This document shows positions 1 through 14,218 of a DNA stretch of 64,000 nucleotides, piece after piece (position 1 is the first letter of the stretch; every line of letters starts with the position of its first letter). This DNA comes from Opisthorchis felineus (lineage: Eukaryota > Platyhelminthes > Trematoda > Opisthorchiida > Opisthorchiidae). The translations under genes and the position numbers were made by a program. The notes beneath the pieces were generated by a model. The model saw only the letters and a program-made list of their open reading frames with translations, was not told the origin of the DNA and searched no databases. The stretch is from contig SJOL01006996.1 in the NCBI GenBank assembly GCA_004794785.1, positions 816,737 through 880,736 on the forward strand, written 5' to 3'.

Positions 1-3000
1 CACCTAGTTTCCAGTTTTTATTTAGGGCAGTGAATCATTTAGTTGCTTGCCAGTCTCTTTTCCTCCAGAATGTGATATCGAGCCAAGAGCCCAATCCGAC
101 CAATCCGGCTATTTTTCGCAGGTTTCAAGCTTGGACGTCTGATTTAGGCCATGTAGCATGTGATTCTGTTTGGTGAGGTTTGCTATGATTAATGCTAACT
201 TTACTGGACTATCGACTCCTTGTTTTGTTTCCACATGCACACCTCGTATTCTGCAGTGGAAGTTGAATTAGCTAATAATGTTCTTGAGGGTTATAGAATT
301 AGTGATGGTGTCATTCGCGTACTTTTGCCGGCTGGCGTGTCGTTCATGGAAAACTTTATGTACTGTGATTCACAGAATACACCCTTTCACCACATAAAGC
401 GGTATTTCGGATAAGAGGTGACCGTCCTTACTTGAAGTTAGCTGCAAATAAATGCCCATGGACACCAGCTCTGTATTCAATTGGAGTACATAGAGGATGA
501 TTTCAGAGTGTTCAAGGAAGAAGACGACTGCGAACTTAACGGCGAATAACTATCAGGATGCAATTTTATCAACCGGTTCACCAAACTGATGTCTTAAGAG
601 AGTTTTTGCACCTGAGTTAAGGCGGTTAGGAATGAAAGCCCTTGGGATAATACTTAACAGATCAGTTTCAAATGGACTTTCTGGCTCGATTTCGGCCACA
701 GAAAGATTGTGTCATTCGATGCACGAGAAAAATCCTGTATAAACCGCTAACGGCTCTGATAGTAAGCCATGAAACGTTAGACCGAACTCCCACGTAATAA
801 AGCCAGTGTGGCAATGTTGCTTGTGCCTGGGGCATAGGTACTGATATTTGCGGCTGAATGTTGGTGCTCATAACCTCAAATAGTTTCCAACTGTTTGCTC
901 CAACACTCACTGATATCACATGAGGGCATGGATACAATCGGAAAGAAAACTCGAAGTATGTTGAGGCTGGGTTCAGGCAGACACTAGGATCGAAATTACA
1001 CATTTTAACGGAACAATTCGCACACCAAAGGATCAGTTCACTAGTCCAAATATTTATCGTGTGGTTGGCACAGCGATATCTGATGAACCGAATGCTCCCG
1101 CTGATCCCGATTTCAGAGTGTTAACCACCGGATTAGAAAGAAACATTTTTTGATGGCTTGGATAAGTGAATTTCTTGCCGCTGACATCTTCAGTTCTCAA
1201 ACGTGAACCTTTCTTGTATTCCTAATCGTTCCGTGTGATGGATACACTTCCGTCCGGAAAGTGGCTGAGATTAATGGGATACCTAGGTAATTAACAGTCG
1301 CATACGATTACGAACATATCACAGACTTTTCCCGTGGGATTTGATAAATCGTTTCTTTACATTTTCGATCGATATACCGCACCACAGACTTTTTAATACC
1401 TCCTAAAGTTCTTATTACCATTCTCTGGTTCAGCGGCTCCTGTATCAACAAAACTGAATAACATGCTTTCTCTTCACTTCAGTTAAATCACAAAATGAGT
1501 CATATAAGACGTATCAGCCTTGGTATGTAAGGGAACATTGATAGCCCAAGTTGTGAATTTAGTGGCTGAATGATTGTATTAGAATTGTCATTTTGAGCGG
1601 ACAGTTCAACCATCGATTTCAGCCTTGCCTTGTGAAGGTGGCTTTAGTCTCCATCGACGGAGCAAATATTTCTTTCATGGCCAAACTCTAAGATGTTGCC
1701 GAAGCGCGTGATTCTACTACGCTTGCAGATACATTATTTACGTCAAACAAGCAACTCAGTTATACGCTAATTAGTACCACATGATCTACATTCTTGTCCA
1801 TACGGCGTCTTTAATGTACGCAGTTAATGAGGCATCCATATTAGCTTTAATTTGAAATTCAGATAATGAACCTAAGTAATACGTGTATATACGTGGGACT
1901 ATGCTGGAGAGGATGAAGTGCAGGAATTTCATTCGCGAAGTAAGTCACTTGCCTTTGGCTTCTTATATTCCGGATCCCAGATTTCGGTCCACTTTATTAG
2001 GCGCTCTATCCGTGCCAATATCATATCAGTCGATTTTCCATAATTCATAGTATTAAACAAAGGAAATCACATGCTTCCAAGCCCAGCCCTCCTCGCTTCC
2101 CTTGAGAAGGCTGTACGATTTCCAGGTTTAAGCCACTACTTATAGCACCAGTGCTTGATTACGGAAAAGTGAACTGGTAAAATTTCTCAATCTTTGCTGT
2201 TTAAACATGGCTAAGGGCTAGATGATCAAGACTCTGCTCACGACTTCGTCCTTGATTACAGCTGTATGGAGCCGGTAATCAACCGCAACGGCCAGCGTGA
2301 ATTCACCAAATCAGTGGTCACTAAGCCAAATTAACCGTCGCCTTACCAAAGCGTAACGAGCTTGGAACAGACAAGACAGAAAGGGCTTGAATTGCCAATG
2401 CAACAGAATGTCAGACGCAGGTATCCTAACGTTTGCGCAAGTCATTAATGGGAATGATTAAGATCTGTGCAAAAGAGGTTTTTTTCAGGAATGCAGTGTA
2501 TCATAGTTCAGGGCCAAATATTCATACCAGAATTTCTAACGCTACGTAATGTAACGCATTCTCATTGGAAATACGGCGAATCTACGAAGCCCTGTTAAAT
2601 AAGTTGCTGAATAGTCGGCGAAGGAGATTAATTTAGGTTGCCTGTGTGAATGTAATAAGACTGTAGGAAACACGGAAAAAACCACTTCGTTATGGATGGA
2701 GTCAGAAAAATTGGGCGTTGTGGGTGGCATAATGCCGGTTGAATAGTTAAAGGATCAACACAATATTAGGAGCCAAATTTTTCAACTCTCCATTTCTATC
2801 ACTTGTGGCATTCGTCAGCCGCCAACAGCAACTAAACAGTGTTACATGAGTCGATTGGTTCACAAAACCTTGAGGTCAACGGTATCAGCCGAATTATGAA
2901 TCCACTTCAGACTAACCAATGAAAAAAACTAGAAAGTTTTTGTATGAGGACAAGCCATTTCTAAGCTGTCCTGTTAGTTCATTTAACATCAGTATCTCTA

Positions 3001-6000
3001 GCGAAAAGCCTGATGATTTTGGAGGATATGCTTGTCAATAACGTGGTCCTTAATACACACACCACTTTACTGCCCGAAAACAATATCTTTTTTGAACTTT
3101 CCTGTTGGCTGCTGCTAGGTTGAGGATCGAGTTGTAAGTAAAAGTCATTGGACAAATCAGTTTGACGTGGCTGCCTAAGATATCTTCACACAATTCATCC
3201 AAACCAAAGGAGGTTGATTGCGGGTTCGTGTTGGGTTCGTGTTACATGGTAACACAAGTAACAGCTCTAATGAATCGACTTGGTGGCTAGCTTGCACAAC
3301 AAAACCTCATCACTCGATGTGTTTGATCATGCTCCGGTCTTTGAAACTTTTGAATCCGGAGTCGTATAATGAAATGCTGACAGACCGCGTCTCTTCTGCC
3401 CACGTCAGTATTTCACGAACCGCCACAGAATCTGTAAAGTGAATTGGGTGGCAAGTAAGTATGTCGAATCATGCTTGCTTCGTCAAAGGACAATTTCCTT
3501 TATATTGTAAACGCAATTTCGTAGCTTCTTTAACGCGTCCCAGCGTCTTGTTCAAGAATAGATCGGACAGACATCACTGACTGTGGAATTTGAGGCCTAC
3601 TTGCCTTGTGAATTCGAAAGTCCTTTATAGCCATTGTTTCACCCTGATTTTTAAAAGCTACTCTTCCTCTCCCAGCTCATTTGGACTTACGAGTCTTGCC
3701 CTATAACATAGGGCTTTGCCTCCGTCGGGTCCGAAAGCAACCGGCCCAGTGCTAAAGAAGTGTTCGTGTTGGCCGCTCCAGGAAGGGTTCCTTGGGTATG
3801 CTATGAACCACTGCAGATAGAAAAGCGTAATCTACTTACCGTCCTACTACTAATCCTCACATCTTTTTAAGGTTTGACATAGAAACCCCTAGTAGGTGTG
3901 GGAGACGATAAGCTTTGCATTTCCACATATTCTGTCTGTCCGGTTGTCTAAGCAAATCATGAACATTTGTGCCTGGACTTCCTGATACGACGAAAGTTAT
4001 ATGTGACTTTCATCTATCGCAAAAATCGCCGTAGCAGCATTTATATGTTTCAGTAGCGTCACGCGCATTCTAAGGTCTTTCTGTATACGTCTCCTTTTTA
4101 CATCCACAATTGTTAACATCAGTATGTTCATCCAACTTTCACGGGCTTTTCTCGGATGCACATGGACAGCAGTGAGTTGTGTCAGGCGGTAGTGGTAAAT
4201 AGCGAAACATCCTTTTCCCACATTATCCTCTTTTCTCCCTCTGTTTAGCCTGGAGTTATATTACTCAAAATTAACAACGATTTAATGTGAAAATGATATT
4301 GAAGGCAGTCCGTCCCTTATTCGAGCATATGAATCGAACGCCAGGGGGTGAATTTTCACGAATTTTTTAACTTATGTATGCAGAGATATTGAAACGCAGC
4401 TTGTTTGTATTCTGTGCCAACTGAGTACCTGCTGTTGGCAGAACTGTTCAAATCTATGTGGTTTTGTTGTGAGCGCACAGTTTTTCATTTTCTACGTTTT
4501 AAACGACTCTCCGGTCATTTCCCCCCGAAACTTTGTTCTGATCTTGATACTTTTTGAACCTTTTGTGACTGGTAACTAGGTTTTCCCTTAATTTTTCCTT
4601 TAAGTCTGTAATAAACCTCTTCTGAAAATTTTGTGATATGTGGGTGCCAAAATGAACAAATGCTGATGCATATCTACGGAGAGGATGTGGTCAGATCCCG
4701 GCCACATGGGCCTTTGCGTCACTATAGGACGCATCAGATTAAGTGTCGACTACGTGACCTCTTGGCTAAGGGTTTCGGACTGTTTACCACAGCTGCTTCA
4801 GTGGTATACAAGACAGCTCTGGGTAGTCCACTACCGGTGAAAAGAGGAAAACCCTTCGCTGCGAGGTCATTTATTAGCAAACGTGGATTGAACGGCTACA
4901 GGACAGTAGACACGAAAGTAAATATTTCATATGCACATAGTTTTTAAAAACTGAACGTTCTCACGCGTCCTCTTGAAATTTCTTGGATAATCACTGACTA
5001 TTACACAATGGTAAGAGAACACTACAAACCGGCTCGACAATTTTGGTAATAAAGGTCACCTTCCATCAGCTGCAGGGCGGAGCTTGACCACCAGACCCTT
5101 GACTACTCGCATGCCTCATCAGTAATGTACACCGCTACACAAGGGAAATTCTATAAATCTTATTTCGAATCCACACGGGCACAGTTTGAGTATAAATAAC
5201 TCAGCGCCATTGAATCAGTCAATGAATCAGCTTAACCACGTGTCTACAAAACAAACCTGGTTTGCAATTTTCTTGTTATAACACAACCCCTTGTGTAATT
5301 TAATGTCAAAGGACTTACTTCTACCACACCAAAACCCGTGTGAACGCCACACACTGGAACATCTGAAGCGAACTGTATCATTAGAAATTATACAGGGAGC
5401 TTTGAATAAGCATAGTTAATGGGACTAGCCGTTTTTGGGATTTGGGGCGCAAAACTGCAGGTGAAGAACGGTACTCACTATGTTTACACCATGCTTGTAC
5501 AATCTGGAATCATGTAGCAGTGGAAACCGGTTATCACGAACAGACTTTCTGAAAAAGATCATGTCACACCTGGCTGGCGTACCGCATGTTGAATCCATGA
5601 AAACGTATAGCAACCATCGGATACATTTTGCAGGATAGTTGTTATGGTGTTCCGAGTTACCTGCAAGCTACATAGTGCAAAAGGTGCCGAATGGTCCCGA
5701 ACAGTAACTAGGTGCAAAATAGTAAAATAAATCTGCAAGCTCTTCCGCGTTGTGCATGCTATCTTTTTGTGGAGGACAAATTTCTAGTGGAGTAAAACAG
5801 CCTAAATAGTTTTAAAAGTTCGTCCTCAACTTGGGACCACCATGGCAGGTAATTTAAAGTAATGACAAAGATTTTTCCTGCCTCTGTGATTTTGTCAGTG
5901 GACAGCTTGACATCATCTGATATGAGCAATATGTGCACCAGGCGTTTATCACGTCGCCGTGTAAACGCGTTTACTGCACTCGAATGGATTCATACCAAGT

Positions 6001-8007
6001 TCCCAAGGGGTCTCAAAGCCTTTCCACAACAGTGGTGGGACTAAGGTGGTTGATCAAACGCTAAAATGTTCTCTGCAAGAAAATGATAGTAAGCCTCGAA
6101 CGCGGATTAGTTTGTCGCAAACTATCTACATAAACCGCAATACAGCATAGTCAGTTCTGAAGGTTACTGTCGTTGATACGGCCGAGTTGGTGACTGGTAC
6201 ATTTAGACCATTTAGGTAACACGGAATGAGCGCGAGCGTAGTGGACAGCAGACCGTGAAATTCAAGATGAACTGAGGGGGAGAGAGTGCGAAGCTGAGGA
6301 ACATCTGTGTATACGATCTACGAGAGATAATGCTCAGTATGTTGACTCAGAAACGGTTTTGGACTATCTTTTCAATTGAGTTATTCGGAAATGTAAACAG
6401 CCCGTGCAACAATATTCAAATTGGGTTCCATTATGAGTCATGAATATGTTGCACACAATGACACCGAAATGGCACATGAATTCCTTAGCTTACACCGTGA
6501 CTCATATCGGCTGGGTCACAAGGACCATGAAAAGCTGCAAGTAAGCCTTTGATGACACACTACTAACCTGATTTCTAAGTGAATTCAGACTTATAGACTA
6601 TTCTACGCTGTTCCTCTTCTTCAACGTCATGAGTTATTATAATATGGAGATTCCTGAAATTTGCCCGAGCCGAAAGAGCCAACGACTGCCTTTTGAAACC
6701 CCTTTCGCTTTCTTAAACTGTCACGCGCCCATCACGTCTTTTGTATGCAGATATTCGCTAGTAATTAACCGCCAGCTGCCTAAAACTGTCTACAACTTCC
6801 AGATCTTCAGGTCCTTTTGGGTCTCAAAAGTCAAATCGGTCTCGTGGTCAGTATGAAGCCATTCATGCATATTTCATCTTGCAGCAGATACGCAAGTGTG
6901 GATGTCGATTTGATTTTCGTACGAGAATAAAGTGGACTTGTAAACTGCTTCACAATCGATAAGTTGACAGGTGTGTATTTGCCTAACCTTAATGCTCGGT
7001 CTGGTGGTACGTCATAGATCTCGCTGGTGGGTTTCGCTGAAGGTGCCAGTCCGTTGACGGAGCCATCTGTGGTTGGTACCATAAAAAAGGCATCTTTATT
7101 CCCATATTTTTACCAGTATGTGCATATTAGTGATATATTCATACCTCACTGACATAGAGCAAATGGCAAAGGGACGAAATTTGCAAGAGTGACTTTTTGG
7201 GCATTCGAAGCGCAGACGATATTGGCACAAGCACGAAATGATGGAATTAGTGCTGCCTTTCAGCTATTGTTTTTTGGGTTGGAGTTTCACTTGGCCAAAA
7301 TGCACGGATGTATGTAAATATGCGAATACTTGATAATGTAAACTCTCCTAGCCACGTGACTTAGAACTCCTCAAATAACGTTTACTGTTATTTACACTTA
7401 ATCGATACATTCGCTAATTATCACGACTCGACAATCAACATTTGTATGTCTATGTCAGTGAGAACCTTATGGAACTGAAGCAAGGAAATTTTTTCGTAAA
7501 CTCACCTTTTTTTGAAACGCCTGGTAAAAGGAATCAGGTCATATGGATGGAAAAATCAGTTGCTTAACAATAGGCGACACAAAACCTTGTCAAAATAAAA
7601 TAAGGCATTTTGCTCACTTGCGAGGGACAGACCGCTCCAGTTTGTCCTCTAGGGTGCTCTTTATAGTTCAGGATGGCTGCATTCCCACAGAACGGAATGC
7701 CAGATTCTCCCTGCTTGACCCAGGTTATGAGAACTGGGTAGGTTATTCGTTAAATTTACTCTTTTTTTAATTTCTTAAGCAAACACGTGCAAATACCGGT
7801 TTTGGAATGATACATCGTGACATCAGTGCTGTCATTTAAATATGAAAAGACAGATGAAATATGCACCAACTTACTCTTCGTATAGTGGAAAAGTCACATA
7901 ATTGTGAGTTACTCAGTTGATAACGGCTACTTGGAAAATTTGCTTTTTTAATATTGTTTTCTTACCACACCACTGATGATAATCTAACGAAGACTTTTAC
8001 GTCATAG
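1..8007. other. No recognisable gene; upstream flank or intron of the LRR gene
   Basis: I found no open frame here with a recognisable domain. All frames are short (up to about 110 codons) and none shows a leucine-rich-repeat pattern or a signal peptide followed by a convincing splice site. Since the first visible LRR exon begins in mid-protein at 8008, at least part of this stretch should be intron of that gene. No ribozyme core, tRNA-like box pair or transposon reverse-transcriptase motif was recognised. A short tandem of an 11-base unit, gggttcgtgtt, occurs near 3220-3243. Confidence 0.5.
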
Positions 8008-8165
8008 GAACTCCCAGTTTCCATAGGAAAACTAACCCGATTGGTCAAACTCAATTTGGAATTCAATCACATCACTTACTTGCCTAAGAGTATTGGAGAA
8101 ATGGAAAATCTTCGAGTATTAAATTTGGATGCAAATCGTCTCACCAGACTTCCTTGCGCAATCGG
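8008..8165 (+). CDS. LRR protein (LRRC40-like), internal exon 1 of 4 visible
   Basis: An internal coding exon of a leucine-rich-repeat protein. It starts after a tag acceptor at 8005-8007 in codon phase 0 and ends at a gtgagt donor, leaving two bases of a Gly codon. It translates to about two 23-residue LRRs of the L..L.L..N.I..LP type: ELPVSIGKLTRLVKLNLEFN, then HITYLPKSIGEMENLRVLNL, then DANRLTRLPCAI. This spacing is typical of cytoplasmic Shoc2/Scribble/LRRC40-like LRR proteins. The first LRR is already under way, so earlier exons must exist, but none was recognised in positions 1-8007. It joins in phase to the exon at 10599, where the next repeat continues. The LRR identity is clear from the residues. 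The LRRC40 label rests on the C-terminal exons and is inference. LRR domains generally bind other proteins, and no specific partner can be read from this sequence. Confidence 0.9.
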
Positions 8166-8254
8166 GTGAGTTTGCTTGAATGCTGAAATTTTTTTTCAAG
8201 CCACAATCACTTGCTATAACACTGGGAACGTCCAGACGTCGCAAAGCTAAATCC

Positions 8255-8480
8255 AGCGTGCGACGGTCTCGACTACTTCGAACTGATGGATTTCACCCTT
8301 CAAGCCAGACTATGCTGGAAATCGACCAGCAAAATACAGCTTTTTCACTCTTTTATGGAAATCATCATCACTGCACTTCTCACGAATCCCTAGGGTGATG
8401 TGAACCTGCCACTCACTGGTTGGTGGCTGAACACGTTACCTTTCGGTCATAAGTAGTTGATCAGCAATGTGATTGATTGA
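8255..8480 (-). repeat. tRNA-derived SINE with Sm-alpha-like decayed hammerhead, copy 1
   Basis: Read on the minus strand, this matches the other SINE copies in the window. A TGCTGATCAAC start is followed by CGTGTTCAGCCACCA, a B-box-like GGTTC segment near 8412-8422 and TTCGTGAGAAGTGCA. Then comes a hammerhead-like block (about 8337-8375) containing TGATGATGATTTCC, and a tail containing TCTGGCTTGAA. The layout (pol III promoter, hammerhead, short tail) is that of schistosome Sm-alpha elements. The ribozyme core is mutated, with GTGAAAAAGC where CGAAAC is expected, so activity is unlikely. The ends are approximate. It lies in an intron of the LRR gene. Confidence 0.6.
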
Positions 8481-10598
8481 CGCTTAGACAGGATATGGTA
8501 CCATCATCGTGGATGAAAATGCACCGATAGATCCTGGTAGATAAACACCCCGCTTGCATGTCCATTAAAGAAACCGAATAATCTTTTCTTGAAATAAGTA
8601 GCTTTTTGGCTGCCAGACTTTAGTGATTACCGCTGGTAGGTTGGAAGACAGCTGTCTTGTACAACGTGCGTCGATTTGAGAGCGAATACAACCAAAGATG
8701 TGGCTCGGTCGATTCTGAACGTGGAACGAAAACTTCTTAGTTCTCTAGATTATCCATGGTAAAGTGACTTTCAGCTCATCTACCACGTACGGGAAATTTG
8801 TAGTACTTCCTCAGTGGTATCCTGTCGAATAAATGTCTGTTAAAACTATGATGCGAATTCATTAGAATGAAGAGATGACATATTAAGGGATGCAGGCATT
8901 TCGCTGATTCTCGTGGGCTGTGTACAATTGCACATGTCCAAAAAGACGGCAGAATTGAGACCGTTTAGTCGCTTAAATCTAGGCGCAATACTCTCGGGAT
9001 AGAAACGGTATAAATTTGACCACTCATTTTGTTTGGAATGACAGCCTGTATGGATGGAGATACTTTAAACCAATTTTTCCCATCCGTTAGTTACACTGTT
9101 GTGGGCCACATGGAAGTTTCCCTCTGAAATGTTTACGGTCTCAAAGAAAATAATCTCATACGGGAATAACCATTCTGATTAACCATTCTCACCAACACTA
9201 CCATATAGAAAGACGATAGAAATATGCTGGCGTCGTTTGAAATGATGATGGAGAGGAGCCGAGCAAAATGCTCATTTAGTCCAGTTTGTTTTTACTCTGT
9301 TTAAGTTTTGGACGTAAAAACTTGATAACTGTCGCGATACGACCTAGCAAATGATGCATGAGAAACAAATCCTACTGACACGAGTTCTTAGAGAAGCGCC
9401 CCCTTCGATATTTCGCAAAATCTCTGGTTCCCACCCAACGTGCACCGTGTTTACTTTTCGTCAATAAAACTCCGGTGTTAGTAAAACATCTATCCTCTCT
9501 TCCAACCAGCTTTTGACCTCATTAGAATCATTTGGCTGCTTTTGATTATTGGGAACGTTTAATTAAGTGATTTTCTGTCCTCGTGGAGGACTCGATTAGT
9601 AGCAAGCCGGAAGGTGGAATTGGTAACGGCATCGCTGTTTTTGTAACTCTAAAAACCAAGCCTCATGCCAAATAGTAAAATAATCAAACCAGCGTGAAGG
9701 CAAATGTTAAAGTGACTGAGACTATGGACTGAAATGATCGATCAAAACCCCGGCCGATATGGAACCGACTTCAACCGGTTAACCGTTAGTTAAAACTTCT
9801 TAGACATAACCAATTAATCATTCTAAACTGTTATTCCAGTTTTCGGGTATATGCGTGATTGGTTTTAGTGGGTGTCTTGGCCTGGTGGTGGTTTTTGCCC
9901 ATTACTCTCTGATCCCTCAACGATTTTCAATGAATACTTAAATCAGTTAACTGCAACTGGACCAAAATTTCCTAACTTTTGTGTGCTGTTCTTTTAAAGT
10001 GCATCGCTTTTCTCATGGGAATCAGGCCACTAGATTTTTCATTCAGGCCCCTTCTGTTATATCCCATAATGAACCTAACTTAGGATAGCTGTAAGGTTGT
10101 GTTAGTGTTTCGCTTCACTTTTCTACAGCTGATTTTGTCAGCACGATTGTGTGACACCATGATGCTTGCATAAAGATGTGTTCCAATTTAGAAAAACTAA
10201 ATCTTTCAATAATATTGGGTAGTCGATGACAAGTTCTTGTGTGGTTTCCCTTTAAAAGATCTGATCACAGATCCGATAAAATTCGGTTTAAACTCTGTAC
10301 TTCCGGCTTGGTAGTCGGCTGGTCATTCAAGAGGTTCAATGGTGAGTATGAAGAAATGTCTGGATAAAAAATAACCTGAACTATGGACCATTCGTCAAGC
10401 CATCATAAGTAGTTTCTACCACATTACCAAAAGTCCCACATTTAGCTCTACTTTGCCAGCCATGCATTATTCATAGGGAAGCGGTTTTTTATCCTATGAA
10501 AAAGTAGGTACATTTAGGTTCAAGTGCTACTCTTCTCCATGTTTGAGTCTCTCGCCGGACTGTCTATGTCATCCCTTCTAGCTTTCGTTGCCTTTTAG
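8481..10598 (+). other. Intron of the LRR gene, no features recognised
   Basis: This is intron sequence between the LRR exons at 8008 and 10599. Together with the SINE the intron is about 2.4 kb, beginning gtgagt at 8166 and ending ttttag at 10598. No open frame with recognisable content was seen. Confidence 0.7.
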
Positions 10599-10666
10599 TA
10601 ATTTGCACAACCTCACGAGCCTCAAGCTAGAAGATAATATGATTCAACGTCTTCCAACACAGATTG
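10599..10666 (+). CDS. LRR protein (LRRC40-like), internal exon 2
   Basis: A 68-base internal exon. The acceptor is a pyrimidine-rich tgccttttag and the donor is g|gtgagt. The two bases left from the previous exon plus the first base here make a Gly codon, after which the reading is NLHNLTSLKLEDNMIQRLPT followed by QI and the first base of another Gly codon. This completes one LRR (LHNLTSLKLEDNMIQRLPTQIG) in register with the repeats of the exon at 8008. The exon is short, but phase, repeat register and splice consensus all agree. The frame stays open for a further 110 codons beyond the donor, but that extension loses the LRR pattern and reads like intron, so I end the exon at the donor. Confidence 0.88.
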
Positions 10667-13600
10667 GTGAGTTTTCCGTTTTACTTTCATCTGTTTATTT
10701 CATATTTTTTTCCTTTATCGAGCCACTCAAAGTGTTCATCCCTGAGGTTCTTGTAACGAACATCTTGATGCCCTCATTTGTAACGCAAGAATGTCGTCTC
10801 ATCGACCGTAACAAATTTTCAGTTCCTATTCAGGTGCTTTTCGTGTTGAGGTTTTCAGTCCGATGTTTGTCGGCTTTGACAGTTTTTACCTACCGTAAAC
10901 TTAAACTACTCTCACTTGAAACAACGTACGCTATATTTGGCTTAAGGTACTCAATTCTGAAGATTCGCACAAAAGGACTGGCAAGTGTAGTAATCCCTTG
11001 AATAGGACGACCCCACACCAAGAGCACTGTAGTCTGATTACATGAGATTTATTCTTAACTGTATGCATTTTCTCGAAGACCATCACTAACTCCTAACAAA
11101 GACTACCTCAGATTTTTAGCAGGCTTAAATGCCTTGTCGATACTGACAAGAAGGAAGAACTTGCGGATCAAGCTATATTATCTTCGCGTAAACTGTGCTC
11201 CACTAAGTAGCCGCATAGCGGCCAAGTTTGCTCTCGATATGGCTGGGAAGCCGAAAATATTACTTTTATCCGAATGGCACGTACCTGTTGCCATTGTCTT
11301 CTGAATATCAAATGATGGGAACGAGGTAGCTTTCCTTTCTAGATGGGTCCTCATAAGGAGTATAGGCTGCAATGGACTCGCAAAAGTGGTCCCCTTCAAT
11401 CAATGGCGTTCACTGATCTTGGGTCCTCTAAGATGGGACGAGTGTATTTAGAAATAGTGAATAAGCCGCTGGACCTTGCGTCAGCAAGCGAAGTAAAATC
11501 CCTAGAATACGCACACAAACCTTTCATTCGCCAGGAGCTATTATCACATTCTATATACGTAGGAATTTTAATGAGTGCAGTGTTTTCAACATAATTGTCT
11601 CCCAGGATTTCACAGTGCAGCAAATTGCGATGATATCTCCGCCTCATTTAAAAGGGTCGCCTTTTGGTGAGACCGCTTCCCAAAAAGCTAGACTTGAATG
11701 ACTCGCCTTCGGAGTCTTACACAGATTGGAAAAACGAATATCTTCATAACATTGTTGCTGTACTGCACTGTTATCAAAAAATGACGCGTATGACCGCCTA
11801 CCTTTATGTGAGATAAAGTTGTTTTCTCCGACAGCAGGCACCTCTGAACTAAGACCAACTGTGTGCTCTCTCTCTACTCTTTTCGCTTCCTGTAATCTGC
11901 TTACACTAAAAGTTAAACTGTTTTTTGGGGCGCATCCACAAGCACATTATTTACGACACTTTAAAGCACGTCAACACGTCAAGATCCACGTGCTAAAATC
12001 GACAATTACTCAAACCAATCCATAGACAATTTCTTACTCGAAAATTAAAAGCGTTTATTTATTTACTTTCGAAGTCAAGTACATGTGGTTTCTTTGTGTT
12101 GCTACCCTGAACATCACGGTTCACGCATCCTTAGCATTGTTGAGCTTGTGCATACGCTGGTGACCTGTGTTTCATTCTCCCCAGCGAGTCCGCAACGCTG
12201 AGCAGACCCGGAAATGATCAGAGTAATCAGTATTGATTATGGGCGAACATCTGATGCCACTCAAGCCTATTACTACTCGAATCATTTGAAATATGCTTGT
12301 GTTGAACACCTGTGCTTGCGCATATGAAACGGTGCAACGGTGCACATTCATACAAACGTTCAGGCGGACAATTGCATAGCATTTCTAAATTCCTGATAAA
12401 AAATATGTTCTGGCGCCGCCAGAGATTTCGTTGCTTTATCCCTCACATTATATCTGACTGATCTCGTAGCGTACCGGCTTGTTGTGCCAGTTTGGCGCAG
12501 TAAAGTGTTTGTTCGATTTTTGGTTTGCAAGAAGATAATTCTTCGGGCAAACGTTTTTTTGCAATTCCTTAAGTCTTCGTTATTCCAGTTATTTTACTGA
12601 ATTTTAATTATAACTGTAATTGTGTTGATAATCACAGTTGCATATTGTTACCTCTACTACGAAAGCAAACAGACCACCATAAAAGCTGTTCCTCAGTCAA
12701 GGACACCCCAACCCAAGGTGGAAAATTGGAAACGACCATAATATGACGCCTCACTCAGTGGGCGTTTACTCCTTAAGTGCACTTCAAGGAACTAACTGAA
12801 GAGTGTCTTTTCAAAAGAGAACTGTTGCCGAATCAACCTCAGAGGTAAACACACTTAGTTAGTTTCCTAATTTGGCTTGTGTAGCAAATCTGTGTGGAAA
12901 TTTGACCACTTCAGAGCAGTTAAGTGGTTATTCCGTGATTAGCGTTAAGGCTATTGAGATATTGCTTACTGAACTACTTTACCAAGGATATGTACTTGTT
13001 TACGTATAAAGTCCAAAAGTCCTGTTCAAATCCTGCGGGGTTGCAAGCCTTCGTGAGCCTTCGATTATTGCTAATGACTGCTTCAAATTAAGCTAAGTCA
13101 GGGCAAGTCAAGTATAGTCTTATGCCCCCTAAGGTGAATTTTCAGCGCACAAATTTACCTCGGTGCACATGTAGATAATGAAACCAGTCAAGTAAAGGGT
13201 CACGGAACTCCAGAAAATACAAGTCCCGGACGCAAAATTTGTTCTTGGAACAGGTGCATGACATGAGGGTAGATTTAGTAAGTGGTTGGTAGAGAAACTG
13301 GGTAACGTCGGTGAGAGTTCATTGGGTGAAGTTGTAACAAGCGTCAAAGTGTCTGCTTCCTACGAACTCAACCATGACATTACTTGAGATACCACTCCAC
13401 CGGGAATGGTGTTTTGAAGACCCCACTTTAAGACAGTATTCCCGGGAAAGAGACAAGGGAACTATAAGCACCGTAGGAGTGAGCTTAAGCTCTGTCAAGT
13501 ATGCGACTAAGACTGAAGGGAACGGAAAGGATTATCAGTCTCAAAGTACAGGTAGTTGGACGCTGAACTCGACTAAAGACTGTTTGGGTGCGGGAAGCCA

Positions 13601-13700
13601 GTTGGGATTGCGCAATAGGGTTACACTCAGATAGTTCACTGTAGAAGTCTTTGGTAGGGGAACAGTGAAAACAGTGAAAGGATGGGACTACTATGTAGGT
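10667..13700 (+). other. Intron of the LRR gene, first part; no features recognised
   Basis: This is the 5' part of a 4.9-kb intron (10667-15529). Several short overlapping frames on both strands (for example around 11178-11841) show no family resemblance. A tRNA-like gttcaaatcc near 13024 could be a SINE scrap but has no other support. Confidence 0.6.
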
Positions 13701-14218
13701 CATTTAATGGTAGCTGTATGGTGATTTGAAAGATAACATCTTAGCCTCTAGGGACATTATACTGCGAGTTCTCTTGCCATTTAACAACTCAATTCAGAAC
13801 AAATGCACTCATCGGTATATCAATTTGGTTTTCATGGGAAACTGGCATGAGTCCCAGCTGAATCTCTTGTTTATGATGTTCTTCAGGACGGTTCGTAGCC
13901 GCAGATTTACTCGACGTGTCCTGGCGAAGAAGGAAGGCAGTCACCCATGCCCGCGAATTGTGTACGGCTATTGGAGTAGTCTTCAGTTCGCTTGACAAGG
14001 TTCTGGTCGCCTCCTTCCTCACCTAAAAGTTCGCGACAATTATCCTCTGTCAAGGCCACCAAAGCACCCGTGTAGTCAGCGGACATCAGATTTTCTACCT
14101 TGCGGTGACGGATCTAGACAGCCTCTCCTGCAGAACATGATTGTGCTATAGCGGAGCACGCTGGTAGCTCAGGTAGCGTAAATAGTCGTTGGTTTGTCCC
14201 CTAAGCTGGACAATTTGA